A stretch of DNA of 64,000 nucleotides from Tessaracoccus caeni (GTDB lineage Bacteria > Actinomycetota > Actinomycetes > Propionibacteriales > Propionibacteriaceae). The notes under the pieces were generated by a model, which saw nothing but the letters and a program-made list of their open reading frames with translations, had not been told where the DNA came from and did not search any database. Positions within the stretch are counted from its first letter, which is position 1. Every line of letters starts with the position of its first letter. The translations under genes and the position numbers were made by a program. The stretch spans positions 1 to 64,000 of the forward strand of contig NZ_JARGDO010000014.1 in NCBI RefSeq assembly GCF_029211185.1. Reading direction: 5' to 3'. This document shows positions 26,669-35,602 of the stretch, piece after piece.

Positions 26669-27156
26669 GACGTGGCCTCCTTACGCGTGAGCTGGGCCGA
26701 TTCGCGCAGGGCTGCGCAACCCAGATGGGCGTACTTCTTGACCGCGCCGTCGCTGATCCCCAGCGTCTCGGCCACCTCCGCCACCGAACGATCCTCCAAG
26801 TACCGCAGCGTCACCACCGCGCGCTGCATGCGCGGCAGCCCCTCCAGAGCCCGCACGACGTCGAGCCGCAACTCGGCCGTCGCATCGCCGTCGGCGACGG
26901 ACTCCGGAAGATGCTCGGTGGGAAACTCCGAACGCCAGCTGCGCCTCCGCCACCACGACACATAGGTGCGGTACATGGTGGTGCGCAGGTAGGCCTCGAA
27001 CTTGTAATCGTTGGCGAGGCGCGGGTACGCACCGAGCGACTTCGCGAGCGCCGTCTGGACCAAGTCCTCGGCGTGATGCGAGTCGCCGGTGAGCACCCAC
27101 GCGGCACGGAGGAGGTCGCTGCCGCGTTCGGCAAGGAACGTCTCGATCCCGGACAC
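26665..27156 (-). CDS. ECF sigma factor, SigE family
   Basis: A 163-residue extracytoplasmic-function sigma factor of the actinobacterial SigE family. Region 2: LLRAAWVLTGDSHHAEDLVQTA and YLRTTMYRTYVSWWRRR; region 4: LEGLPRMQRAVVTLRYLED, SVAEVAETLGISDGAVKKYA. I chose the GTG start at 27156 because GGGAGG lies four bases upstream and homology begins there; ATG 27180 has no usable site. It is translationally coupled to the membrane serpin, which would presumably hold or signal to it from the membrane. The gap to the ABC-F stop (27157-27226) is short, and an own promoter is likely there. Confidence 0.9.
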   Translation of the reverse strand: MSGIETFLAERGSDLLRAAWVLTGDSHHAEDLVQTALAKSLGAYPRLANDYKFEAYLRTTMYRTYVSWWRRRSWRSEFPTEHLPESVADGDATAELRLDVVRALEGLPRMQRAVVTLRYLEDRSVAEVAETLGISDGAVKKYAHLGCAALRESAQLTRKEATS

Positions 27157-27226
27157 GGCACCTCCCTCTTCTCCAGGCATACTCCCAACCCTAACGACGC
27201 CGCCGCGGCAGGGATGGGTTGCCTCG

Positions 27227-28831
27227 CTATTCCAGGTGCACTTCTTCCAGGGTGCGGTCAGGCAGGATCTCGAGCACGAGGTCGGGCTCGATGCGACGGA
27301 GGAAGGCGTCGTCGTGGCTGACCAGCAGCACCGCCCCACGATAGGCGCGAAGGGCGTCGACGAGTTGGTCGACCGTGTCGAGGTCGAGGTTGTTCGTCGG
27401 CTCGTCCAGCACGATCAGCTGCGGCGGCGGATCGGCGAGCAGCAGCGTGGCCAGCGCCAGCCGGAACCGCTCGCCGCCCGAAAGCGAGGCGACGGGCCGG
27501 TCCATGGCCGAGCCTCGGATCAGGAACCGGGCCAGCTGATTGCGCAGCTGCTTCTCCGGAATCTGGGGCGCGACGGCGGCCAGGTTCTGGATGACGGTGG
27601 CGCGATCGTCTAGGCCGTCGACGCGCTGGGCCAGATAGCGGATGCGATCCGTGTGGGCCTCGGCCGTCAGCTCCGGTGGCAGCCAGGGGCTATCGTCGCC
27701 AAGCAGTCGGCGCAGGAGGGAGGTCTTGCCCGTCCCGTTGTTTCCGATCAGGGCGACGCGCTCCGGGCCCTGCACGATCCACTGGCGCCGGCCGTCGCCG
27801 AAGGTGGCGATCCGGCGCGACGCCGAGACCTGCGGATCGGGCAGCTGGATCGACATGCGGTCGTCGCCCCGCACCGCACGCCCGGCCTCATCGAGGGCTT
27901 GGCGGGCCTCACTCTCCTTGGCCTGCACCTCGCCGCGCAGCTTGCCGGCCGAGACCTGGGCGGATCTGGCCCTCAGCTTCGCGACGGCCCTCGGCACCCG
28001 CTTCTCTTCGTAGGCCTTCTTCGCGACGCGGACCCGGTGGGCGAGCTTGGTCTCGGCCTCGATCCGTTGTCTCTTCTCCCTGCGCAGCGCTTGAGTGGCG
28101 TCGCGTTCGGCCTGACGGGCGGCCTCTTGCTCCGTCTCCAGCCAGGCCCGCCACTCGGAGTACGGCCCGCCGAAGACGCTCAGCTCGCTGCCGTAGAGCT
28201 CAGCGGTGCTATCCATCAGCTCGAGCAGCGCGGTGTCGTGGCTGACCACGACCAGCGTGCCCTTCCACGAGGCCACCATGCTGGCCAGGCGCGCGCGGGC
28301 GCCGCGGTCGAGGTTGTTGGTGGGCTCGTCGAGCAGGGTGATGGGCGCGCGGCGCAGCCGGATGCCGGCGACGGCCACCAGCACCGCCTCGCCACCGGAC
28401 AGCTCGCCGACGGTGCGGTCGAGGAAGTCGGGGTCGAGGCCGGCCTCGGCCAGCGCCACCTGGGCGCGAGCCTCGATGTCCCAGTCGTCGCCGATCGCGT
28501 CGAAGTGGGCGGGATCCGGATCCCCCGCCTCGATGGCGCGCACCGCGTCGAGGGGTTCGGCGATGCCGAGCAGCTCGGCCACGCGGCGGTCGGTGGCCAG
28601 CGTGAGCTGCTGCGGAAGGTAGGCCACCTCGTCGGTGACGGTGAGCTGGCCCGAGGTGGGCGTCAGCTCGCCGGCGATCAGCCGGAGCAGGGTGGACTTG
28701 CCGGATCCGTTGCGCCCGACGAGGCCCGTGCGGCCGGCGCTGAAGGCCCCGGAGACGGCATCGAGCGCAACGCTACCGTCGGGCCAGGTGAAGGTGAGGC
28801 GGTCGAGCACGACCGCGGGAAATGATGACAT
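27227..28831 (-). CDS. ABC-F family ATPase
   Basis: A 534-residue soluble protein with two ABC domains and no membrane part: Walker [15 protein letters not shown] and [14 protein letters not shown], signatures [13 protein letters not shown] and [13 protein letters not shown], Walker [14 protein letters not shown] and [12 protein letters not shown]. Between them is a long Arg/Lys/Glu/Ala inter-domain helix pair. ABC-F proteins act on the ribosome, either as translation factors or by displacing antibiotics. The length resembles antibiotic-resistance types and the shorter EttA/Uup-like types, so I leave the subclass open. GGGAG lies six bases before ATG 28831. The 296-bp upstream gap (28832-29127) is shared with the divergent efflux operon and holds no further gene that I can support. 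Confidence 0.9.
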   Translation of the reverse strand: MSSFPAVVLDRLTFTWPDGSVALDAVSGAFSAGRTGLVGRNGSGKSTLLRLIAGELTPTSGQLTVTDEVAYLPQQLTLATDRRVAELLGIAEPLDAVRAIEAGDPDPAHFDAIGDDWDIEARAQVALAEAGLDPDFLDRTVGELSGGEAVLVAVAGIRLRRAPITLLDEPTNNLDRGARARLASMVASWKGTLVVVSHDTALLELMDSTAELYGSELSVFGGPYSEWRAWLETEQEAARQAERDATQALRREKRQRIEAETKLAHRVRVAKKAYEEKRVPRAVAKLRARSAQVSAGKLRGEVQAKESEARQALDEAGRAVRGDDRMSIQLPDPQVSASRRIATFGDGRRQWIVQGPERVALIGNNGTGKTSLLRRLLGDDSPWLPPELTAEAHTDRIRYLAQRVDGLDDRATVIQNLAAVAPQIPEKQLRNQLARFLIRGSAMDRPVASLSGGERFRLALATLLLADPPPQLIVLDEPTNNLDLDTVDQLVDALRAYRGAVLLVSHDDAFLRRIEPDLVLEILPDRTLEEVHLE

Positions 28832-29127
28832 GGCGACTCCCGAACAGATTGTTTTGGGGTGCGCTGATGCCGGACGACGCGGGCATGGCCGCAAGCGCCG
28901 AAAAGGGCAGGAGGATTCGTCGGATCAGCGCGTTGATGGATAACGCGGAAGACGACGAATCAGTACAAGGAACTTTCCCAACGTCGGGTACAGGTCTTCA
29001 CCGACTATAACCCGCGCTCAGCCGATCTGCACACACAGCCTGGGCACAGGCTTCGCCCATCGTCGGCACAGGCCGGCTCCCCAGGATGATCGCGTACCCA
29101 TCCGAGAGCAGGAAGGCCCCACCACCG

Positions 29128-30411
29128 ATGAGTCAGAGCGACGATCCCCTCGGCAGACGCCGGCGCCGGGTGCGCCTGGTCCCCCGCACTCGCAAAGGCA
29201 AGACGATCGCCGTCGCGCTGCTCGCGGTGGTCCTTGCCGGGGCGGGCACCGGCACCTGGTACCTGCTCAGCCGGCCCACCGACGACGCCCCCACCGCGAT
29301 GACGCAGACCATCACTGTCTCCCCCACCACCCTCAAGAGCACCGTCTCCGCGACCGGCACCCTTGAGCCCGCGCAGCGCGCCGACCTCAGCTTCGACGCG
29401 TCCAGCACTGTCACCGCGGTGGAGGTGAGCGTCGGCGACACCGTCGAAGAGGGCGACGTGATCGCGACGATCGACGACGCCTCCTTGCAGGCGGCGGTCA
29501 CGTCGGCGAAGGCCGATCTCGACGCCGCCGAGGACGCTCTGGACGAGCTGGAGGAGGACGACGACGCGACGGACGCGGCGATCGCGGCGGCGAAAGCCCA
29601 GGTGGTGGTGAAGGAGAACGCGCTGACCGCGGCCGACGAGGCCCTCGATGCGGCGACGATGACCGCCCCGTTCGACGCGCTCGTCGCCGAGGTGAACGTC
29701 GCGGAGGGCGACACCACCTCGGGCGGTTCCTCGGGCTCCGGTGCGTCCCAGGGCGGCCAGGGCGCTAACGCCATAGGCGCGGCATCCACGAGCTCGGGCT
29801 CGAGCGCCGACGTGGTGCTGATAAGCCCCGATCGCTACACGGTCAGCGCGTCCGTCTCCAGCTCCGACGTGGCCCGCGTCAAGAAGGGGCTTCAGGCCGA
29901 GCTCACGGTGGCCGGCGCCGACGACACCGTCTACGGCACGGTCTCGTCGGTGGCGGTGGTGGCCACGTCGTCGACCTCTGGCACCGCCACCTTCCCCGTG
30001 ACCATCGACGTCACCGGCTCGCAGAAGGGCCTGTTCGCCGGATCCAGCGTGGAGGCGGCGATCGTCGTGTCCCAGCTGACCGACGTGATCGCCGTGCCGG
30101 CGAACGCCGTCACGACCGATCAGGACGGCACCAGCACCGCGACCAAGCTGGTCGACGGCGTCGAGACCCCCACCGAGGTCACCCTCGGCGACACCGTGGA
30201 CAGCACGGTCGTGGTGACCGACGGTTTGGCGGAGGGCGACCAGATCGTGGTCACCATGACCATGCCGCGCGCCACCGGCGAGGACGGCGCGCAGCAGTTC
30301 ACCGATGGCTTCCTCGGCGGCGGGGAGTTCCCCGGAGGAGACTTCCCTGGCGGCGGCCAAGGCGGCGGGATGGGCGGCGGCTTCCCCGGCGGCGGAGGGC
30401 CCAACCGATGA
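29128..30411 (+). CDS. HlyD-like periplasmic adaptor (first adaptor of second efflux operon)
   Basis: A 427-residue membrane-fusion protein. A basic cytosolic start (RRRRRVRLVPRTRKGK) precedes one TM (27-47), then the first hybrid half (SSTVTAVEVSVGDTVEEGDVI). A short acidic alpha-hairpin follows (about 125-180), then TMTAPFDALVAEVNVAEGD, a Gly/Ser linker, a beta-barrel and a C-terminal Gly/Phe-rich tail (FLGGGEFPGGDFPGGGQ). Start ATG 29128 with AGGAAGG upstream. Its stop overlaps the ATPase start (CCGATGAAC). It heads a five-gene operon, adaptor, ATPase, permease, lipoprotein, second adaptor. A weak -10 (TATAAC) lies at 29006-29011. Confidence 0.9.
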   Translation: MSQSDDPLGRRRRRVRLVPRTRKGKTIAVALLAVVLAGAGTGTWYLLSRPTDDAPTAMTQTITVSPTTLKSTVSATGTLEPAQRADLSFDASSTVTAVEVSVGDTVEEGDVIATIDDASLQAAVTSAKADLDAAEDALDELEEDDDATDAAIAAAKAQVVVKENALTAADEALDAATMTAPFDALVAEVNVAEGDTTSGGSSGSGASQGGQGANAIGAASTSSGSSADVVLISPDRYTVSASVSSSDVARVKKGLQAELTVAGADDTVYGTVSSVAVVATSSTSGTATFPVTIDVTGSQKGLFAGSSVEAAIVVSQLTDVIAVPANAVTTDQDGTSTATKLVDGVETPTEVTLGDTVDSTVVVTDGLAEGDQIVVTMTMPRATGEDGAQQFTDGFLGGGEFPGGDFPGGGQGGGMGGGFPGGGGPNR

Positions 30412-31091
30412 ACGCCGTCCTCAAGCTGACCGACGTCACCAAGACCTACTCCACCGGCGTCGTCGACGTGCAGGCGCTGCGCGGCATCACGATGAGCGTC
30501 GACGAGGGCGACTACGTCGCGATCATGGGCCCGTCGGGCTCCGGCAAGTCGACGCTGATCAACATCCTCGGCTGCCTCGACGTGCTCACCACCGGCCGCT
30601 ATCTGCTGGCCGGCAACGACGTGGCGAGCCTCGGCGAGGAGGAGCTGGCCGACATCCGCAATCGCTACATCGGCTTCGTCTTCCAGCAGTTCAACCTGCT
30701 GCCGGCGCTGTCGGCGTGGCGCAACGTCGAGCTGCCCCTGGTGTATGCCGGGGTCGGCGCGGCCGAGCGCAAGCGGCGGGCCGTGGAGGCGCTGCAGCGC
30801 GTCGGGCTGGCGGAACGCGTCCACCACCGCCCGGGCGAGCTGTCCGGCGGCCAGCAGCAGCGCGTCGCCATCGCGCGGGCGCTCGCCACCGACCCCGCCT
30901 TGGTGCTGGCCGACGAGCCCACCGGCAACCTCGACTCCGCCTCCACCCTCGACATCCTCGCCCTGCTGGACGAGCTGCATGCCTCGGGGCGCACCATCGT
31001 GCTGATCACCCACGAGTCCGACGTGGCGGAGCGCGCCAGCCGCGTGCTGCACGTCCAGGACGGCCTGATCTCCGAGGCGGTGCGCGCATGA
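30408..31091 (+). CDS. ABC transporter ATP-binding protein (MacB/LolD type)
   Basis: A 227-residue ATPase with Walker A GPSGSGKSTL, FVFQQFNLLPALSAWRNVELPL, signature LSGGQQQRVAIARAL, Walker B LVLADEPTGNLD and LITHESDVAERA. It is a paralog of the ATPase at 8175, sharing nearly every motif. It overlaps by 4 bases with the adaptor before and the permease after. Confidence 0.95.
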   Translation: MNAVLKLTDVTKTYSTGVVDVQALRGITMSVDEGDYVAIMGPSGSGKSTLINILGCLDVLTTGRYLLAGNDVASLGEEELADIRNRYIGFVFQQFNLLPALSAWRNVELPLVYAGVGAAERKRRAVEALQRVGLAERVHHRPGELSGGQQQRVAIARALATDPALVLADEPTGNLDSASTLDILALLDELHASGRTIVLITHESDVAERASRVLHVQDGLISEAVRA

Positions 31092-32311
31092 GGGGCACAC
31101 AGACGCTGCTCGTCGCGCTGGAGGCGGTGCGGCTGAACCGCACCCGCTCGCTGCTCACCGTGCTGGGCATCATGATCGGCATCGCGTCGGTGACGCTCAC
31201 GGTCGGCTTCGGGCTGGGCGCGCAGCAGCAGGTGCGCGACCAGATCAGCGCGCTGGGCAGCAACCTGCTGATCATCTCCCCCGGCAGCGCCACCACCGAC
31301 GGCGTGCGCGGCGGCTTCGGCAGCGCCACCACGCTGACCCGCTCCGACGCCGAGGCCCTGGCCTCCTCCGAGGTGGCGCCGAGCATCGCCGGCGTGGCCC
31401 CGGTGGCTTCCACCAGCCAGTCGCTGGCGGCGGGCTCCACCACCTGGACCTCGCAGGTGGTGGCGGCCACCCCGTCGTGGCTGGACGTGCGCTCGCGGGA
31501 GGTCTCCCTCGGGCGCTTCCTCACCGACGACGACGTGACCGGCAATGCCCGGGTGGTGGTGCTCGGCTCCGAAACGGCTGAGGAGCTGTTCGGCGGCAGA
31601 GCCGTCGGGCAGACGGTGACCATCGCGAACACCGACTTCACCGTCGTCGGCGTGCTGGCCTCCAGCGGCACCGCGTCGGAGACCAGCAGCGAGGACGACA
31701 CGGTGCTGATGCCCTGGTCGACGGCGACGCTCACGGTAGGCACCTCGGCCTCGACGGTGTCGACGATCTACGTCACGGCCGCCGACGAGGACCACCTGTC
31801 GTCCGCCTATCAGGAGGCCTCGGCGGCCCTCACCACCCGGCACGGCCTGACCGCCGAGGACGACGCCGACTTCCAGATCACCACGCAGGAGTCCATCGTC
31901 TCGGCCGTCACCTCGACCGACCGCACCATGACCGTGCTGCTCGGCGGCATCGCCGGGATCTCACTGCTGGTCGGCGGGATCGGCGTGATGAACATCATGC
32001 TGGTCAGCGTCTCCGAGCGGGTGCGCGAGATCGGCCTGCGCAAGGCGCTGGGCGCCCGGCCGCGCGCCATCCGCAACCAGTTCCTCGCCGAGGCGGCCGT
32101 GCTCGGCCTGACCGGCGGCCTCGTCGGCCTCGGCATCGCGGCCCTCGGCGCCTGGCTGCTGCCGTCGCTCATCGACCAGCCCGTGACGCTGGCCTGGTGG
32201 GCCGTGGTCGGGTCGCTGGCGGTGGCGGTCGGCGTCGGCCTCGCCGCCGGCGTCTACCCGGCCGGCCGCGCCGCAAAGTTGGCCCCGATCGACGCCCTCC
32301 GCCGGGAATGA
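31088..32311 (+). CDS. MacB-like ABC transporter permease
   Basis: A 407-residue permease. TM1 (LLTVLGIMIGIASVTLTVGFG), an extracytoplasmic domain (about 55-275, Ser/Thr/Ala-rich), then SLLVGGIGVMNIMLVSVSER, VREIGLRKALGARPRAI and two more TMs, ending APIDALRRE. The true start is ATG 31088, overlapping the ATPase stop; the frame stays open upstream for about 260 codons, but that part lies over the adaptor and ATPase genes and does not read like this family. Confidence 0.92.
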   Translation: MRGTQTLLVALEAVRLNRTRSLLTVLGIMIGIASVTLTVGFGLGAQQQVRDQISALGSNLLIISPGSATTDGVRGGFGSATTLTRSDAEALASSEVAPSIAGVAPVASTSQSLAAGSTTWTSQVVAATPSWLDVRSREVSLGRFLTDDDVTGNARVVVLGSETAEELFGGRAVGQTVTIANTDFTVVGVLASSGTASETSSEDDTVLMPWSTATLTVGTSASTVSTIYVTAADEDHLSSAYQEASAALTTRHGLTAEDDADFQITTQESIVSAVTSTDRTMTVLLGGIAGISLLVGGIGVMNIMLVSVSERVREIGLRKALGARPRAIRNQFLAEAAVLGLTGGLVGLGIAALGAWLLPSLIDQPVTLAWWAVVGSLAVAVGVGLAAGVYPAGRAAKLAPIDALRRE

Positions 32312-32358
32312 CCAGCGCGGACCGGCCCCATTCCCATACACGTCAGCAAAGGACTCCA

Positions 32359-33243
32359 ATGAACATCAATCTCATGAAACTGAGCCTCACCGTCGCAGCC
32401 CTGGCGGCGCTGGCGACAACCGGCTGCTCGTCGGACGCCACGGACGCGACCGCCCCGTCGACCCAGGCGAGCGCGCCGGCCGGCCAGTCCTCCGAGGCGC
32501 CGACGAACGGCGGACCACGCGGTGGAGGCGGCGAGGGAGGCCGGATGCCGGGCACCTTCGGGCTCATCGCCGACGTCCAGGACTCGACCATGCAGGTGCA
32601 GGGCGACGACGGACAGACCGCCGTCACATGGACCGACGACACCGCCTTCACCCAGCAGACCGCGGGGTCGCTCGACGACATCGCCGTCGGCTCGTGCGTG
32701 AGCGGCAGGGGCGAGACGAGCGACGACGGCACCGTCTCCGCGACTCAGCTCACCGTCACCGAGCCCGTCGACGGCGAGTGCCAGTCCTTCGGGATGGGGC
32801 GCCAAGGCGGGGGCAATCCGCCGCAGGGCATGCCAGAGGGCGGTGAGCGTCCCGAGGGCGCTCCCAGCGGGATGCCGAGCGACATGCCGACCGACCTCCC
32901 CAGTGGCGCTCCGAGCGACCTGCCGTCCGGCGGCCCTGGCGGCGGCATGACCGGCGGCGCCTTCCTCTCCGGCGCCGTGACCGCCATCGACGGCGAGACG
33001 ATCACCGTCGAGAGCACCGTCCCCGGCGAAGACACGCCGCTGACAACGACCGTCGCCATCAGCACCGACATCACCATCGCCACCACCTCCGAAGCGAGCG
33101 CGTCCGACGTGGCGACGGGTCTGTGCGCCTCCGCTCAGGGCGAGACCGACGACACCGGCGCGGTGACCGCGAGCTCCGTCCGCCTGAGCGAGCCCGTCGA
33201 CGGCGAGTGCTCCTTCGGCGGCATGGGCGGAGGTTTGCGATGA
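32359..33243 (+). CDS. Lipoprotein with two DUF5666-like repeats
   Basis: A 294-residue secreted lipoprotein. Signal peptide of about 22 residues ends ALATTGC, so the lipid-bearing Cys is C23. Two related beta-rich repeats follow (about 63-150 and 205-290), each starting GAV/GLI-like, with one Cys in a VGSCVSGRGE / TGLCASAQGE motif and another in EPVDGECQ / EPVDGECS, a probable disulfide per repeat. Between them is a Pro/Gly/Met/Ser linker with repeated SDMPTDLPSGAPSDLPSG. DUF5666 function is unknown. AAAGGA lies before the ATG. The next gene overlaps by 4 bases, so it is coupled to the second adaptor and may be an exported part of the pump. Confidence 0.8.
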   Translation: MNINLMKLSLTVAALAALATTGCSSDATDATAPSTQASAPAGQSSEAPTNGGPRGGGGEGGRMPGTFGLIADVQDSTMQVQGDDGQTAVTWTDDTAFTQQTAGSLDDIAVGSCVSGRGETSDDGTVSATQLTVTEPVDGECQSFGMGRQGGGNPPQGMPEGGERPEGAPSGMPSDMPTDLPSGAPSDLPSGGPGGGMTGGAFLSGAVTAIDGETITVESTVPGEDTPLTTTVAISTDITIATTSEASASDVATGLCASAQGETDDTGAVTASSVRLSEPVDGECSFGGMGGGLR

Positions 33244-35489
33244 GCACACGGAGCAGGCGACTGCGCCGGTCGGCGGTCGCAGGCCTGGCGGTGCTGGCCC
33301 TCGCCGCCGGCGGCTCCTGGGCGGCCAGCCGCCCGTCGTCAGCCAGCCAGCTGGTGCTGGGCGAGGTCACGACCGGGGAGATCAGCCAGACGCTGTCCGG
33401 CGCGGGCACCGTCGAAGCCCTCGGCGAGCGCAGCGCCTCCTTCCCCATCGCGGCGACGGTCACCTCGGTCTCCGCGGAGCTCGGAGACGAGGTCACCGTC
33501 GGCCAGGAGCTCGCCACCATCGACGACACCGAGCTTCAGCGCGCCCTGGCCGAAGCCGAACTCGCGGTGGCCGAGGCCGAACAAGACCTGGAGGAGGCCG
33601 ACTCGACGTCCGGCGACGACGCGTCCACTTCCGGTTCCGGAACCTCGGCCTCCGCCGGCGGCGCGGGGACATCCACGTCCGGCGACGCCTCCACGTCCAG
33701 CGCGCAGCCCTCCCAGACCGCGCCCTCTTCTGCCGCCTCACCCAGCGCCCAGCCCACGACGCCCGCGACCACCCCGTCGGCTTCTCCCACGGGGTCCGCT
33801 CCTGCCGAAGATCCGGACCAGGGCGACGCGAAACTCGACGCCGCCAAGCAGCAGCTGAGCAAGGCGCGAGATGCGCAGGCGGCGGCCTGGAGCAACCTGA
33901 CCACCGCCCTGACGGCGGCGGTCACCGCCTGCGTGACGACGGGCGCCGAGTCGGCGACCGGAGACACCCAAGGCGACGCCAAGGCAGGAGACACGCAGAA
34001 CGACCCCTCGGCCGGAAACACGAAGAGCGACACGACGACCGAAGACGCGGGGAACAGCTCACCAGCCGGAGACACCGCAGGCGACGCGACGGCGGACAAC
34101 GCCGTCCTCACTCGGACCGGCGCACCTGCGGCCCCGATCGCGGACACCACCGACGAGGTCACCCCGGAGCCCACTGAACAGCCCACCGTCGAGGCGTCCG
34201 AGACGCCGACCGACCAGACGACCGAGGATCTCGCCACCGATCCCAGCACGTCTCCTGATGCCGCCCCCGTCGCGGACGCCGCCAGCTCCTCCGAGGAGGC
34301 GGCCGACCCCAACCCAGCGCCCAGCGAGACCCCTTCTTCGACCCCAGAAGTAGCGCCCAGTAAGTCCCCGTCCACCACCGCGAGCGCGTGCATCGCCGCG
34401 CTGGATGCGCTCGGCCCGGCCGAGTCGGCGGTGTCCGCAGCACAAGACGCGTTGGACGACGCGATCGACGCCGTCGTGGCCTGGGCTGACAACGCCACCC
34501 AGCCCTCGTCCACTCCGGACGCCGACGCATCTCCCTCGCCGACCCCCACCGCCCCTAGCACCCCCTCGGGCGCGGCCACCTCGCCCAGCGCCTCGACCGA
34601 CAGTCCTGGCGGCTCCGGCGGCTCCGGCTCAGTGCCGTCGGGCGGGGCGTCGGATGCCCCTGACGCATCCGCGAACTCGGGTTCGACATCCTCTGGGCGG
34701 TCTCCGTCCACCACGTCCGACACCGCCTCCTCAGGCACGCCGTCATCCGGCACCGGACCGGCGGGAGCCGGCTCGGGCAGCGCCGCCACCGTCGAGCAGG
34801 CGGAGGCGGCATTGGCCCAGGCCAAGCTCGATCTGACCACCGCGACGCTCAATCTGGAGCGGGCCACGTTGGTGGCTCCGGTCGACGGGGTGCTCACCGC
34901 GATGCCGTTCGTCGAGGGCGAGTCGGCGGGCACGAGCGACGTCGCGACGGTGACCCCGACCGGCGGCGTCGCGATCCCGATCGAGGTGGGCCAGTCCGAC
35001 ATCGCCAGCATGGCCGTGGGCCAGTCCGCGACGATCACCTCCTCCACCGGCGACGCCTCGGAGGGTGCCGTCAGCGACATCGCGATCCTGCCCACCTCTA
35101 CCGGCTCCTCCGCGACCTGGACCGTGACCGTCGCCGTCACCGATCCCGGCGCGGGTCTGGCGGTGGGCACCGCAGCGACGAGCGTCGTCACGGTCGCGAG
35201 CGCCGACGACGCGATCCTCGTTCCGGTCTCGGCCGTCACCCTGACCGGCACAGACACCGGCACCGTGCGGCTCGCGGTCGACGGCAAGTCCACCGAACGC
35301 GAGGTACACGTCGGCATCCGAGGCACCACCCACGTCGAGGTCACCGAGGGCCTGGAGGCCGGGGATCAGCTGGTCCTCTCCGACCCCAGCGAGGCGATCC
35401 CCACCTCCACAACCTCAACGATGCGCGGCCGGGGAATGAGCACCATCACCGGCGGCGGCTTCGGCGGATTGGGAGGCCCCCCGCGCTGA
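33240..35489 (+). CDS. HlyD-like adaptor with alpha-hairpin broken by low-complexity inserts
   Basis: A 749-residue adaptor-like protein, far longer than the first adaptor in this operon. N-terminal TM (10-30), hybrid half with SVSAELGDEVTVGQELATID, first helix ALAEAELAVAEAEQDLEEA (about 100-118). Then three Ser/Thr/Ala/Pro/Asp-rich inserts, the middle one with loose AGDT repeats, alternate with helical pieces (DAKLDAAKQQLSKARDAQAA; ALDALGPAESAVSAAQDALD; QAEAALAQAKLDLTTATLNL). The hybrid closes with ATLVAPVDGVLTAMPFVEG, followed by beta-barrel and C-terminal domains. Each of two middle helical pieces has one Cys. ATG 33240 overlaps the lipoprotein stop. Length and inserts suggest a wall-spanning stalk, but this is an inference. 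Confidence 0.8.
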   Translation: MSTRSRRLRRSAVAGLAVLALAAGGSWAASRPSSASQLVLGEVTTGEISQTLSGAGTVEALGERSASFPIAATVTSVSAELGDEVTVGQELATIDDTELQRALAEAELAVAEAEQDLEEADSTSGDDASTSGSGTSASAGGAGTSTSGDASTSSAQPSQTAPSSAASPSAQPTTPATTPSASPTGSAPAEDPDQGDAKLDAAKQQLSKARDAQAAAWSNLTTALTAAVTACVTTGAESATGDTQGDAKAGDTQNDPSAGNTKSDTTTEDAGNSSPAGDTAGDATADNAVLTRTGAPAAPIADTTDEVTPEPTEQPTVEASETPTDQTTEDLATDPSTSPDAAPVADAASSSEEAADPNPAPSETPSSTPEVAPSKSPSTTASACIAALDALGPAESAVSAAQDALDDAIDAVVAWADNATQPSSTPDADASPSPTPTAPSTPSGAATSPSASTDSPGGSGGSGSVPSGGASDAPDASANSGSTSSGRSPSTTSDTASSGTPSSGTGPAGAGSGSAATVEQAEAALAQAKLDLTTATLNLERATLVAPVDGVLTAMPFVEGESAGTSDVATVTPTGGVAIPIEVGQSDIASMAVGQSATITSSTGDASEGAVSDIAILPTSTGSSATWTVTVAVTDPGAGLAVGTAATSVVTVASADDAILVPVSAVTLTGTDTGTVRLAVDGKSTEREVHVGIRGTTHVEVTEGLEAGDQLVLSDPSEAIPTSTTSTMRGRGMSTITGGGFGGLGGPPR

Positions 35490-35524
35490 TCCTCCCGGCT
35501 GTGAAAGCCAACTGGCGAAAACAC

Positions 35525-35584
35525 AACTGGCTGGGCGTGTCGGAGCCGTACGCATTGCACGCTCCGACACGCCCAGTCAGCTAT
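35525..35584. repeat. R4 hairpin element, copy A
   Basis: Inverted repeat: outer AACTGGCTGGG / CCCAGTCAGCTAT with stem CTGGGCGTGTCGGAGC pairing perfectly to GCTCCGACACGCCCAG, loop CGTACGCATTGCAC. It lies 36 bp after the second-adaptor stop and 19 bp before the stop of the convergent unknown gene, so it may terminate both. A second copy with a changed, still paired stem is at 39381-39439. Confidence 0.85.
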
Positions 35585-35602
35585 GTGCTCGCATCCACGC
35601 CG

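Noticed and set aside
30305-31087. Open extension upstream of the second permease
   Set aside because: It lies over the adaptor and ATPase in another frame; the permease signal begins at ATG 31088 with a 4-base overlap.
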